This document shows, one piece after another, positions 1 to 7,669 of a stretch of 52,813 nt of DNA (the stretch's first letter is position 1; each line of letters begins with the position of its first letter). Under the pieces are notes generated by a model that was not told the origin of the DNA, made no database searches, and worked only from the letters and a program-made list of their open reading frames with translations. A program made the translations under genes and the position numbers. The DNA is from Bacillus_CJ salitolerans (GTDB lineage: Bacteria > Bacillota > Bacilli > Bacillales > SA4), in NCBI RefSeq assembly GCF_042680805.1, contig NZ_JBHUEM010000023.1, forward strand, positions 1 to 52,813. Direction: 5' to 3'.

Positions 1-105
1 GAGGTAAGTAAAAAGGAAGTACAGGTAAGTAAAAGGAGAAACGAGGTAAGTAAAAAGCAAAATGAGATAAGTAAACAAGCAAAACGAGGTAAAGTCATAA
101 GCTAA
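1..105 (+). repeat. 21-bp tandem repeat, open as a heptad-repeat reading frame
   Basis: Units start at 3, 24, 45, 66 and 88 with the shared core GGTAAGTAAA, so the period is 21 bp (last unit 22). Read from base 1 the stretch is open to a TAA at 103-105 and encodes seven-residue repeats of the type E-V-S-K-K-x-x. It may be the C-terminus of a gene cut by the window edge, or a noncoding repeat that happens to stay open because 21 is a multiple of three. No start is visible, so coding status is undecided. Confidence 0.6.
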
Positions 106-272
106 ATAGATGAATAAAGTTGGTAATAAAAAGTGTAATTTTTTCCAAAGAAAAAACACACCTTCATTTGTACGTATTAACTGCCTCCTAGCAATACATG
201 TTACTCATGCATACAACGTGGGAAAAGAACCATACTAATTTTGACGAAAAATAAATGGAGGTTGACGTACAT

Positions 273-638
273 ATGGAATTCCAACCACGTAATTCAACTG
301 AGGCAGCGTTACACGACTATAAGGTGGGTCTTGGTACCTTTACTCAGAAAATGCCAGATATTGCTCATCATTATAATGCTTTTACAGAAGCGTGCTTTAA
401 GGCGGGAACTCTTGATCAAAAGCAAAAGCAGCTTATCGCTCTTGGAATCAGTTTATATTCACAAGACGAATATTGCATTATCTATCATACAAAAGGATGC
501 TTAGATCAAGGGGCTTCAGAAGAAGAGATATTAGAAGCAGTTGGGGTTGCTGCAGCATTTGGTGGTGGTGCCGCAATGAGTCAGGCAGTTACACTTGTTC
601 AAGAATGTATGACAGAACTCAATGAAATGACGCAATAA
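273..638 (+). CDS. Carboxymuconolactone decarboxylase / AhpD-like family protein
   Basis: A 121-residue all-alpha CMD-family protein. The start at 273 is preferred over 255 because GGAGG (257-261) then lies 11 bases upstream. The active-site stretch reads D-E-Y-C-I-I-Y-H. In AhpD the corresponding motif is C-x-x-C-x-x-x-H, so only the second cysteine and the histidine are kept and the first cysteine is replaced by aspartate. A GGGAA segment and the motif GASEEEI follow, as is usual in the family. Thioredoxin-like peroxide chemistry of the AhpD type is therefore doubtful, and the substrate is unknown. A strong terminator follows directly. In B. subtilis a CMD-like gene also lies near the suf operon (from memory). 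Confidence 0.8.
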   Translation: MEFQPRNSTEAALHDYKVGLGTFTQKMPDIAHHYNAFTEACFKAGTLDQKQKQLIALGISLYSQDEYCIIYHTKGCLDQGASEEEILEAVGVAAAFGGGAAMSQAVTLVQECMTELNEMTQ

Positions 639-640
639 GT

Positions 641-664
641 AAAAGACTCTTCGGGGTCTTTTTC
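641..664 (+). terminator. Rho-independent terminator with UUCG loop
   Basis: A nine-pair stem (641-649 with 654-662, one T-G wobble) closes a C-TTCG-G tetraloop, followed by a short T run. It ends the CMD-family gene. Confidence 0.85.
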
Positions 665-1038
665 ATTTTGTTTATACATGCTGGGTCGATAGTAGAACCC
701 TGCCTATTAGTCAGGATGAATTGACAATGATCTATTCAAGGTCATTTTTTCATGAAGATATACTAAATTGAAGATCTCGGGCGCTCCAGTTCAAACAAGC
801 CTAATCGTAGACAACTTAGTTATTCCATAGAAAAAGGAGGATTCATAAAGGAATAAAAGATATTGATCCGTTGCCTTCAATCAAGGCTGAAATCCCCGTA
901 ATATAAGGTGAGAGTTGATTTGTAGGGAGTATGGAATGTTGTTAGAATAGTAGTTGTAATTAGATTTCAGAAAAATAAAATAATTTTCGAAAGGGTTGAT
1001 TGATTATTAATTATTTACAACTGAACTATACATCCGGG
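665..1038. other. Intergenic stretch without a convincing gene
   Basis: This region holds a weak hairpin followed by six Ts (728-750). A fragment at about 850-905 reads in frame as DIDPLPSIKAEIPVI then stop; it has AAGGAGG upstream but no ATG, GTG or TTG start. Nothing else is recognisable. It may be a decayed coding fragment. Confidence 0.35.
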
Positions 1039-1050
1039 ATGGAGAGAGCG

Positions 1051-1197
1051 ATGCACCATTCACATGGAATTGGATATGAGGAGTATAGTCGTAAGTTGGA
1101 TAGTCGGTTAAAGGTTGAGCAAAAACGACAGCAGGAATATGAATTAAGTAGGCAAATGATTTCAAATATTGAGCGCAAAAGCTTTTATCATAACTAG
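1051..1197 (+). CDS. Small protein of unknown function (48 aa)
   Basis: The gene encodes a short, charged protein beginning MHHSHGIGYEEYSRKLDSRL and rich in Lys, Arg, Glu and Gln, probably one or two helices. ATG 1051 has GGAGAGA just upstream; ATG 1039 (52 aa) and TTG 1000 (65 aa) are alternatives. A clean Rho-independent terminator begins five bases after the stop, which supports a real transcription unit. There is no signal peptide, membrane segment or known motif, and I do not recognise the family. Confidence 0.5.
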   Translation: MHHSHGIGYEEYSRKLDSRLKVEQKRQQEYELSRQMISNIERKSFYHN

Positions 1198-1202
1198 CAA
1201 CG

Positions 1203-1228
1203 AACCAGCCCTATAAGGCTGGTTTTTA
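1203..1228 (+). terminator. Rho-independent terminator
   Basis: AACCAGCC (1203-1210) pairs with GGCTGGTT (1217-1224) and is followed by Ts. It ends the 48-aa gene. Confidence 0.85.
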
Positions 1229-1258
1229 GTTTAAAATTAAGTAAGTTTAAGTTATCTA

Positions 1259-1451
1259 GTGTTTAGTTTATACAATCTTACTGCTAAACCCAGCTCCAGC
1301 GCCCAGCCAAGATGAAATGGCGACGATCTTGCCATTTTCATCCTAAACGAGGTCAAATAACCTGTCATGAATAAAAGGGAAAACCACCCTTTTTTCATGA
1401 CAGAAAATTTGCTCTGCCTTTGGCTAAAAGGGGCGCGTGCGTCTTTTGTTC
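1259..1451. repeat. Dispersed structured repeat, copy A
   Basis: Full-length copy of a repeat found five times in this window (the others are at 20339, 26923, 32093 and 43090). Landmarks in order are GTGTTTAGTTTATAC, CCAGCTCCAGCGCCCAGCC, a hairpin insert made from GATGAAATGG and CCATTTTCATC, GAGGTCAAATAACCTGTCAT, a hairpin closed by TGTCATGA/TCATGACA, then TTGGCTAAA and CTTTTGTTC. The minus-strand open frame across it is shared with copy D and is best read as a property of the repeat. Confidence 0.85.
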
Positions 1452-1531
1452 GGATATACAAGTATGGCAAAGCTTTTTATGGCAAAGAATATAATGACAC
1501 GATCATCACTGGTAATATTTCCCTTATCAAT

Positions 1532-1556
1532 GGTTAAACAAATGTTTGTTTAAACC
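1532..1556. promoter_or_regulatory. Near-perfect palindrome, operator-like
   Basis: GGTTAAACAAA (1532-1542) and TTTGTTTAAACC (1545-1556) are inverted copies around a central TG, with one extra base in the right arm. It lies 236 bases before the sufC start. The size fits a dimeric regulator site; no T run follows, so it is unlikely to be a terminator. Its regulator is unknown. Confidence 0.4.
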
Positions 1557-1681
1557 GTTTTGTAGAAAAGGCTTAGTAGTTGAAATTTGTTTGCAAGTTA
1601 TACATAATGAAAAAGTTATGAGTTCTAAAAAAAAGCTCGGAAACATTGTTTTTCTTCACTTTATCTTACATTTCTTGAAAT

Positions 1682-1733
1682 TTGATATTATTTTTTAAAT
1701 AGTATAAGATTAGAATGAGAATAAAGTGAGAAT
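1682..1733 (+). promoter_or_regulatory. Putative sigma-A promoter of the suf operon with direct repeats
   Basis: TTGATA (1682-1687), a 17-base spacer and TAAGAT (1705-1710) form a plausible housekeeping promoter. Immediately downstream TGAGAAT occurs twice (1716-1722 and 1727-1733), 11 bases apart on the same face of the helix. The half-site is reminiscent of Fur/PerR-type boxes but is arranged as a direct, not inverted, repeat. Confidence 0.45.
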
Positions 1734-1791
1734 GAACCATTTATTCGTGTAAAAAGACACAATTATTGTTTAAATAATGGAGGTAAAGTTT

Positions 1792-2568
1792 ATGGGTTCT
1801 ACTTTAACAATTAAAGATCTTCACGTTTCTATTGATGGGAAAGAAATTTTAAAGGGTGTGAATCTTGAGATTAAAGGTGGAGAGATTCATGCTGTTATGG
1901 GACCAAATGGTACTGGTAAGTCTACCTTATCATCTGCTATTATGGGTCATCCTAAATATGAAGTAACATCTGGAAGCATCACGTTTGATGGTGAAGATGT
2001 ATTAGAAATGGAAGTAGATGAGCGAGCACGTGTTGGGCTATTTTTAGCGATGCAATATCCAAGTGAGATTAGTGGGGTTACAAATGCTGACTTCTTACGT
2101 TCAGCGATTAACTCTCGCAGAGAAGAAGGCGATGAAATCTCATTAATGAAATTTATTCGTTTAATGGATAAGAATATGGAATTTTTAGAAATGGATCCAA
2201 ATATGGCACAGCGTTACCTAAATGAAGGTTTCTCTGGTGGTGAAAAGAAGCGTAATGAAATTCTTCAGTTAATGATGATTCAGCCAAAAATTGCTATATT
2301 AGATGAAATTGACTCAGGTTTAGATATTGATGCACTTAAAGTTGTGTCTAAAGGGATTAACCAAATGCGCGGAGAAGATTTTGGCTGTCTAATCATCACT
2401 CACTATCAGCGCCTATTAAACTACATTACTCCTGATAAGGTACATGTTATGATGCAAGGGCGCGTAGTGAAATCAGGTGGACCTGAATTAGCTCAGCGTC
2501 TTGAAGCAGAAGGGTATGACTGGATTAAGCAAGAGTTAGGTATTGAAGACGAAACAGTAGAAGCGTAA
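1792..2568 (+). CDS. sufC: Fe-S cluster assembly ATPase SufC
   Basis: SufC (258 aa) is the cytoplasmic ABC-type ATPase that works with SufB and SufD as the scaffold complex for iron-sulfur cluster assembly. Walker A is GPNGTGKST at residues 37-45. The signature reads FSGGEKKRNE, Walker B is AILDEIDSGLD, and the switch histidine lies in IITHY. There are no membrane segments. The start at 1792 is chosen over the in-frame ATG at 1777 because GGAGGT (1779-1784) lies seven bases upstream and matches the known N-terminus MGSTLTIKDLHV. sufD follows after 18 bases. Confidence 0.97.
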   Translation: MGSTLTIKDLHVSIDGKEILKGVNLEIKGGEIHAVMGPNGTGKSTLSSAIMGHPKYEVTSGSITFDGEDVLEMEVDERARVGLFLAMQYPSEISGVTNADFLRSAINSRREEGDEISLMKFIRLMDKNMEFLEMDPNMAQRYLNEGFSGGEKKRNEILQLMMIQPKIAILDEIDSGLDIDALKVVSKGINQMRGEDFGCLIITHYQRLLNYITPDKVHVMMQGRVVKSGGPELAQRLEAEGYDWIKQELGIEDETVEA

Positions 2569-2586
2569 GCGGTTAGGAGGATTATT

Positions 2587-3897
2587 ATGACGTTAGAGAC
2601 GAAACTTCCGTTTGATCAAGAGTATATCCGTAACTACTCTAAAGAGTTAGGGGAACCAGGATGGCTGTTAGATCTTCGCTTACAAGCTTTTTCACTGTTC
2701 GAAGGTCTTGAACTACCAAAGCCAGATAAAACAAAAATTGATAATTGGAATTTTACATCTTTTAAGAACCACGTGGTAAAAGGTGAAAGCATCCAATCGA
2801 TCGATGCACTACCCGAACATGTAAAAACACTTGTTGACTTAGATAATCAAAAACAAAATATCCTTGTTCAACTTGATCAAGGAACAGCATTTACATCTAT
2901 CCAAGATGAACTGAAAAGTAAAGGTGTTATTTTTACAGATATACACACAGCAGCTCGTGAGCATAGTGACTTATTACAAAAGTATTTTATGAAGGATGCA
3001 GTAAAGGTTGATGAGCATAAGCTAACAGCTCTTCACGCGGCATTTGTAAACGGAGGAGCATTTGTATACGTACCAAAGAACGTAGAAGTAGAAGTGCCAC
3101 TCCAAGCGATCTATGTACAAAATAATAGTGAAGCTAGTATGTTCAATCACGTTATTATAGTGGCTGAGGATAATAGTGCCGTAACATATGTTGAGAATTA
3201 TATTTCATCATCCTCTTCAAGTGACGCACTTGTGAACATCGTTACTGAAGTAATGGTAGGGACGAATGCTAAGGTTACATTCGGTGCTGTTGATAACCTT
3301 GCCGCTGGAATTACAACCTACGTGAATCGCCGCGGAATGGTTGGTCGTGACGGTAAGCTTGAATGGGCATTAGGCTTGATGAATGATGGAAATACCATCT
3401 CAGAAAATATCACTCATTTAGTTGGTGATGGTTCATATGGTGACACGAAAACTGTTACAGTTGGACGCGGAGAACAAAAGCAGAACTTTACAACAAGTGT
3501 CATTCACCACGGTAAGCATTCCGAAGGGTATATCTTAAAGCACGGTGTAATGAAGGAAAGTGCTTCTTCCATTTTCAACGGGATTGGAAAAATTGAGCAT
3601 GGTGCAACAAAGGCAAATGCAGAACAAACTTCTCGAGTTCTTATGTTAAGTGAGAAAGCAAGAGGGGACGCTAACCCAATATTATTGATTGATGAAGATG
3701 ATGTAACGGCAGGTCACGCAGCTTCAGTAGGTCGTGTGGATCCTCTTCAACTTTATTACTTAATGAGCAGAGGAATTCCACAGGTTGAAGCAGAGCGTCT
3801 TGTTATTCATGGATTCTTAGCACCAGTTGTAAATGAGCTACCAATTGAGGGTGTTAAAAAGCAGCTTGTTGAGGTTATTGAAAGGAAAGTACGATAA
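2587..3897 (+). CDS. sufD: Fe-S cluster assembly protein SufD
   Basis: SufD (436 aa) is the SufB paralogue that completes the SufBC2D scaffold and is needed for iron acquisition by the complex. The C-terminal beta-helix and the family end motif (DPLQLYYLMSRGIP, then GFL) are clear, and the conserved histidine region reads TAGHAASVGRVD. AGGAGG (2575-2580) precedes the ATG. The stop overlaps the sufS start by one base (TAATG), indicating translational coupling. Order and spacing follow the sufCDSU operon of B. subtilis. Confidence 0.96.
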   Translation: MTLETKLPFDQEYIRNYSKELGEPGWLLDLRLQAFSLFEGLELPKPDKTKIDNWNFTSFKNHVVKGESIQSIDALPEHVKTLVDLDNQKQNILVQLDQGTAFTSIQDELKSKGVIFTDIHTAAREHSDLLQKYFMKDAVKVDEHKLTALHAAFVNGGAFVYVPKNVEVEVPLQAIYVQNNSEASMFNHVIIVAEDNSAVTYVENYISSSSSSDALVNIVTEVMVGTNAKVTFGAVDNLAAGITTYVNRRGMVGRDGKLEWALGLMNDGNTISENITHLVGDGSYGDTKTVTVGRGEQKQNFTTSVIHHGKHSEGYILKHGVMKESASSIFNGIGKIEHGATKANAEQTSRVLMLSEKARGDANPILLIDEDDVTAGHAASVGRVDPLQLYYLMSRGIPQVEAERLVIHGFLAPVVNELPIEGVKKQLVEVIERKVR

Positions 3898-5117
3898 TGG
3901 ATATCCGGGATATTCGCAAGCAATTTCCGATTTTGGACCAGCAAGTTAACGGTAAAAAGCTTGTTTACCTTGATAGTGCGGCAACTTCGCAAAAGCCTAT
4001 TCGCGTGATTGAAATATTAGAAAAGTACTACAGAGAGTACAATTCAAATGTTCATAGAGGCGTTCACTCACTTGGAACAAAAGCAACGGATGGCTATGAA
4101 GGAGCAAGAGAAAAGGTAAGAAAATTTATCAATGCAAAGTCAACAGAAGAAATTATTTTCACACGTGGGACAACAACAGCACTTAATACGGTAGCGATGA
4201 GCTATGGTCGTGAAAACCTAACAGCAGGTGATGAAATCGTTATTACCTATATGGAGCACCATAGTAACATTATTCCTTGGCAGCAAGTAGCCAAAAAGAC
4301 GGGTGCCACATTAAAATACCTGCCACTACAAGAAGATGGCTCTATCTCACTTGAAGAAGCGAGAAAAACAATTACTTCAAATACGAAGATTGTTTCTATA
4401 ATGTATATTTCCAATGTACTTGGTGTGATAAACCCAATCAAAGAGCTGTCCAAAATCGCACATGAAAATGGAGCAATTATGGTTGTGGATGGGGCACAAG
4501 CAACACCGCACATGAAAGTGGACGTACAAGATCTTGACTGCGACTTCTTCGCTTTTTCAGCACATAAAATGTGTGGCCCGACTGGGATTGGGGTTCTATA
4601 CGGAAAGAAAACACACCTTGAAAACATGGAGCCAGTTGAATTCGGTGGAGAGATGATCGACTTTGTTCAGCTTCAAGAATCAACTTGGAAAGAGCTACCT
4701 TGGAAGTTTGAAGCAGGAACTCCAATTATTGCAGGAGCCATAGGCCTTGGAGCAGCCATTGATTTTCTTGAAGAAATTGGTTTAGACAATATTGATGCAC
4801 ACGATCAGAAACTAGCAAAATATGCCTCTGAACGTTTGTCAGAAATTGAAGGACTCACAATTTACGGACCTAAGGAAAGAACGGGTCTTGTTACCTTTAC
4901 GATTGATGATGTGCATCCGCACGATGTGGCAACGGTACTAGATGCGGATGGAATTGCAGTTAGAGCAGGTCATCATTGTGCACAGCCCCTAATGAAGTGG
5001 TTAAAGGTTTCGGCAACAGCAAGAGCTAGCTTTTATTTATATAATACTGAAGAAGATATTGACTTGCTTGTTCAGGGGTTAATTAAAACAAAGGAGTATT
5101 TTAGCAATGTCTTTTAA
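3897..5117 (+). CDS. sufS: Cysteine desulfurase SufS
   Basis: SufS (406 aa) is a PLP-dependent cysteine desulfurase that takes sulfur from cysteine and passes it to SufU. The PLP lysine is K224 in SAHKMCGPTG and the persulfide-carrying cysteine is C361 in RAGHHCAQPL, the same numbering as in B. subtilis SufS. This is a type II desulfurase, with the short loop before the cysteine. Its start overlaps the sufD stop and its end overlaps sufU by 11 bases, so all four genes should be translated together. Confidence 0.97.
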   Translation: MDIRDIRKQFPILDQQVNGKKLVYLDSAATSQKPIRVIEILEKYYREYNSNVHRGVHSLGTKATDGYEGAREKVRKFINAKSTEEIIFTRGTTTALNTVAMSYGRENLTAGDEIVITYMEHHSNIIPWQQVAKKTGATLKYLPLQEDGSISLEEARKTITSNTKIVSIMYISNVLGVINPIKELSKIAHENGAIMVVDGAQATPHMKVDVQDLDCDFFAFSAHKMCGPTGIGVLYGKKTHLENMEPVEFGGEMIDFVQLQESTWKELPWKFEAGTPIIAGAIGLGAAIDFLEEIGLDNIDAHDQKLAKYASERLSEIEGLTIYGPKERTGLVTFTIDDVHPHDVATVLDADGIAVRAGHHCAQPLMKWLKVSATARASFYLYNTEEDIDLLVQGLIKTKEYFSNVF

Positions 5118-5544
5118 TAACCTAGATACTCTTTATCGCCAGGTAATTATGGATCATTATAAAAACCCACGAAATAAAGGAGCATTAGAGGATGGAAACA
5201 TATCGATTGATATGAATAATCCAACCTGTGGTGACCGTATTCAGCTTCAAATGAAAGTTGAGGGTGGTAAAGTAACAGATGTTAAATTTGATGGAGAAGG
5301 ATGCTCGATCTCTATGTCATCAGCATCTATGATGACACAAGCGATAAAAGGGCAAACTATTGAGAATGCACTGGAACTTTCAAAGATTTTTTCTGATATA
5401 ATGCAAAATAAGGACTATGATGATTCAATCGATTTAGGGGATATTGAGGCTTTACAAGGAGTTTCAAAATTTCCAGCTCGAATCAAATGTGCCACATTAG
5501 CTTGGAAGGCAATGGAAAAAGGAATTAATAGTCAAGAACAATAA
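5107..5544 (+). CDS. sufU: Zinc-dependent sulfurtransferase SufU
   Basis: SufU (145 aa) is an IscU-fold protein that accepts the persulfide sulfur from SufS by swapping ligands at a bound zinc ion. The expected ligands are present: C41 and D43 in NPTCGDR, C66 in GEGCSIS and C128 in RIKCATL. As in other Gram-positive SufU proteins, a region longer than in IscU precedes the last cysteine. The gene overlaps sufS by 11 bases. A 153-base gap separates it from sufB. Confidence 0.96.
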   Translation: MSFNNLDTLYRQVIMDHYKNPRNKGALEDGNISIDMNNPTCGDRIQLQMKVEGGKVTDVKFDGEGCSISMSSASMMTQAIKGQTIENALELSKIFSDIMQNKDYDDSIDLGDIEALQGVSKFPARIKCATLAWKAMEKGINSQEQ

Positions 5545-5697
5545 CTACGTATTGTTTAGCTAAAGCACCTAGCTGCCTTAAGTCAAAATATCTTGGAATA
5601 GAGAAAGTATACAACCACTTTTTCATCCAAAACAATTTGTCCTTTATTAGGCTAGTCGGTACTTTCGCTATTCGATTTCGAATGGAGGGAACGATAA

Positions 5698-7095
5698 ATG
5701 GCTAAAAAAGCACCTGAGATCGGTGATTACAAATATGGTTTTGCAGATAAGGACGTTTCCATTTTCCGCTCAAAACGAGGTTTGACTAAAGAAATCGTTG
5801 AAGAAATTTCTCGTATGAAGAAGGAACCACAATGGATGTTAGACTTCCGTTTAAAGTCGTTAGAGCAATTTTACAAAATGCCAATGCCTCAATGGGGCGG
5901 AGATATGGCAAGCTTAAACTTCGAAGAAATCACATACTATGTAAAGCCATCAGAAAAGTCTGAGCGTTCATGGGATGAGGTTCCTGAAGAAATTAAAGCA
6001 ACATTTGATAAATTAGGTATTCCTGAAGCAGAACAAAAGTATTTGGCAGGTGTATCTGCTCAGTATGAATCAGAGGTTGTTTATCACAATATGCAAGAAG
6101 ATCTTGAAAATCAAGGTATTGTTTTCAAGGATACAGATACAGCGCTTAAAGAAAATGAAGATCTTTTCCGTGAGCATTTCGGAAAGGTTGTTCCTCCGGC
6201 AGATAATAAGTTCTCTGCACTAAACTCGGCTGTTTGGTCTGGTGGATCTTTTATCTACGTACCAAAAGGAATTAAGGTAGATACACCACTGCAAGCTTAT
6301 TTCCGAATTAACTCTGAAAATATGGGTCAATTTGAACGTACACTTATTATTGTTGACGAAGGGGCACACGTACACTATGTAGAAGGCTGTACTGCACCTG
6401 TTTATACGACAAACTCACTTCACAGCGCGGTAGTAGAAATCATAATTAAAAAAGATGCTTATTGCCGTTATACAACGATTCAGAACTGGGCTAACAATGT
6501 GTATAACCTTGTTACGAAACGTGCGGTTTGTGAAGCAAATGCAACAATGGAATGGATCGATGGAAATATCGGTTCAAAATTAACAATGAAATACCCGGCA
6601 GTTATATTAAAAGGTGAAGGTGCTCGTGGTATGACTTTATCCATTGCACTTGCTGGAAAGGGCCAACACCAAGACGCTGGTGCAAAAATGCTTCACTTAG
6701 CACCAAACACATCGTCTACAATTGTTTCGAAGTCTATCTCGAAGCAAGGTGGAAAAGTAACGTATCGAGGAATTGTTCACTTTGGACGTAATGCAGATGG
6801 CGCTCGTTCTAACATTGAGTGTGATACTCTAATCATGGATAATGAGTCTACGTCAGATACAATTCCGTACAATGAAATTCTAAATGACAATATTTCATTA
6901 GAGCACGAAGCAAAAGTATCAAAAGTATCAGAAGAACAACTATTCTACTTAATGAGTCGTGGTATTTCAGAGCAAGAAGCAACAGAAATGATCGTAATGG
7001 GCTTTATTGAGCCATTTACGAAAGAGCTTCCAATGGAATATGCAGTTGAAATGAACCGTCTTATCAAGTTCGAAATGGAAGGTTCCATCGGTTAA
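5698..7095 (+). CDS. sufB: Fe-S cluster assembly scaffold SufB
   Basis: SufB (465 aa) is the cluster-bearing subunit of the SufBCD scaffold. The C-terminal beta-helix carries NIECDTLIMDNESTSDT with C375, at the position of the conserved cysteine thought to take part in cluster building, and NISLEHEAKVSKVSEEQLFY, the typical SufB signature. A GGAGGG ribosome site precedes the ATG. Unlike the rest of the operon it is set off by a 153-base gap that holds an ATTCGA/TCGAAT inverted repeat, so an internal promoter is possible. A terminator follows. Confidence 0.97.
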   Translation: MAKKAPEIGDYKYGFADKDVSIFRSKRGLTKEIVEEISRMKKEPQWMLDFRLKSLEQFYKMPMPQWGGDMASLNFEEITYYVKPSEKSERSWDEVPEEIKATFDKLGIPEAEQKYLAGVSAQYESEVVYHNMQEDLENQGIVFKDTDTALKENEDLFREHFGKVVPPADNKFSALNSAVWSGGSFIYVPKGIKVDTPLQAYFRINSENMGQFERTLIIVDEGAHVHYVEGCTAPVYTTNSLHSAVVEIIIKKDAYCRYTTIQNWANNVYNLVTKRAVCEANATMEWIDGNIGSKLTMKYPAVILKGEGARGMTLSIALAGKGQHQDAGAKMLHLAPNTSSTIVSKSISKQGGKVTYRGIVHFGRNADGARSNIECDTLIMDNESTSDTIPYNEILNDNISLEHEAKVSKVSEEQLFYLMSRGISEQEATEMIVMGFIEPFTKELPMEYAVEMNRLIKFEMEGSIG

Positions 7096-7100
7096 TCATC

Positions 7101-7129
7101 AAACTCACCCCTTACGGGTGAGTTTTTTG
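7101..7129 (+). terminator. Rho-independent terminator of the suf operon
   Basis: AAACTCACCC (7101-7110) pairs perfectly with GGGTGAGTTT (7116-7125) and runs into Ts. Confidence 0.9.
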
Positions 7130-7193
7130 TTTTATCGAAAAGACAAGCAACATACAATTTACTACCGAGACTAAAATGTAGGAGGTTAAGAAT

Positions 7194-7541
7194 TTGCATT
7201 CATTAAAGCTAATTCGCTGGGTAGTAGGTTATGTATTTTTTGTTTCTGGGGTTTTAAAGATTGTGACTCCTGGGGCAGCTGGTGTGTTCAGTGGATATGG
7301 TATTCCATATCCAGGTGAAACTGTGTTAGTTGTGGGGATTATTGAATTACTATGTGGACTCTTTTTATTTCTAGATTATGAAGTTCGGAAGGTTACCATT
7401 CCGTTACTGGTTATTATGGTTGGGGCTCTTCTTATAACCAAAGTACCATTACTGTCAACAGAAGGGCTACCTACCTTCCTCTTTCAATCTAAGTTAGATA
7501 TTGTGATGGTTGTTTTGCTTTCCATCTTATATAAAAGATAA
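7194..7541 (+). CDS. DoxX/MauE-like small membrane protein
   Basis: A 115-residue protein with four predicted membrane segments: residues about 5-22, 42-59, 65-85 and 95-112. The first ends in SGVLKIVTPG and the second starts in GIIELLCGLFLF, a pattern typical of the DoxX-like family. It starts at TTG with GGAGG (7181-7185) eight bases upstream. Members of the family are linked to membrane redox functions but no role can be fixed here. It stands alone between two terminators. Confidence 0.7.
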   Translation: MHSLKLIRWVVGYVFFVSGVLKIVTPGAAGVFSGYGIPYPGETVLVVGIIELLCGLFLFLDYEVRKVTIPLLVIMVGALLITKVPLLSTEGLPTFLFQSKLDIVMVVLLSILYKR

Positions 7542-7606
7542 AAAAGGGATATCCTACTTTTTTCATCCTTCCATAAGAGGATACAAAAGTAGTGGATATC
7601 CTTTTC
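7542..7606 (+). terminator. Long interrupted hairpin, terminator
   Basis: Three successive paired blocks: 7542-7554 with 7594-7605 (one bulged G), TACTTTT with AAAAGTA (7555-7561/7585-7591), and ATCCT with AGGAT. The outer right arm ends in CTTTTC. It ends the DoxX-like gene and starts one base after its stop. Confidence 0.75.
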
Positions 7607-7669
7607 TTGCCTAGTTTTCTTGGGATAAAGTATGATGAAAAGAAAGATTACATATTAGGAGTTATTGAC

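Noticed and set aside
1..105. CRISPR array
   Set aside because: The 21-base units have no constant repeat plus unique spacer structure and there are no cas genes.
850..905. Short coding-like fragment DIDPLPSIKAEIPVI
   Set aside because: AAGGAGG lies upstream, but there is no ATG, GTG or TTG start, so it is recorded only as a possible relic.
1252..1470. Minus-strand 72-aa open frame
   Set aside because: It lies in the dispersed repeat copy A, and a similar peptide is open in copy D (32008-32202). The shared frame reflects the repeat, not a gene, and there is no ribosome site.
4247..4725. Minus-strand open frames of 126 and 82 aa inside sufS
   Set aside because: Both are shadows of a fully supported sufS with intact catalytic residues.
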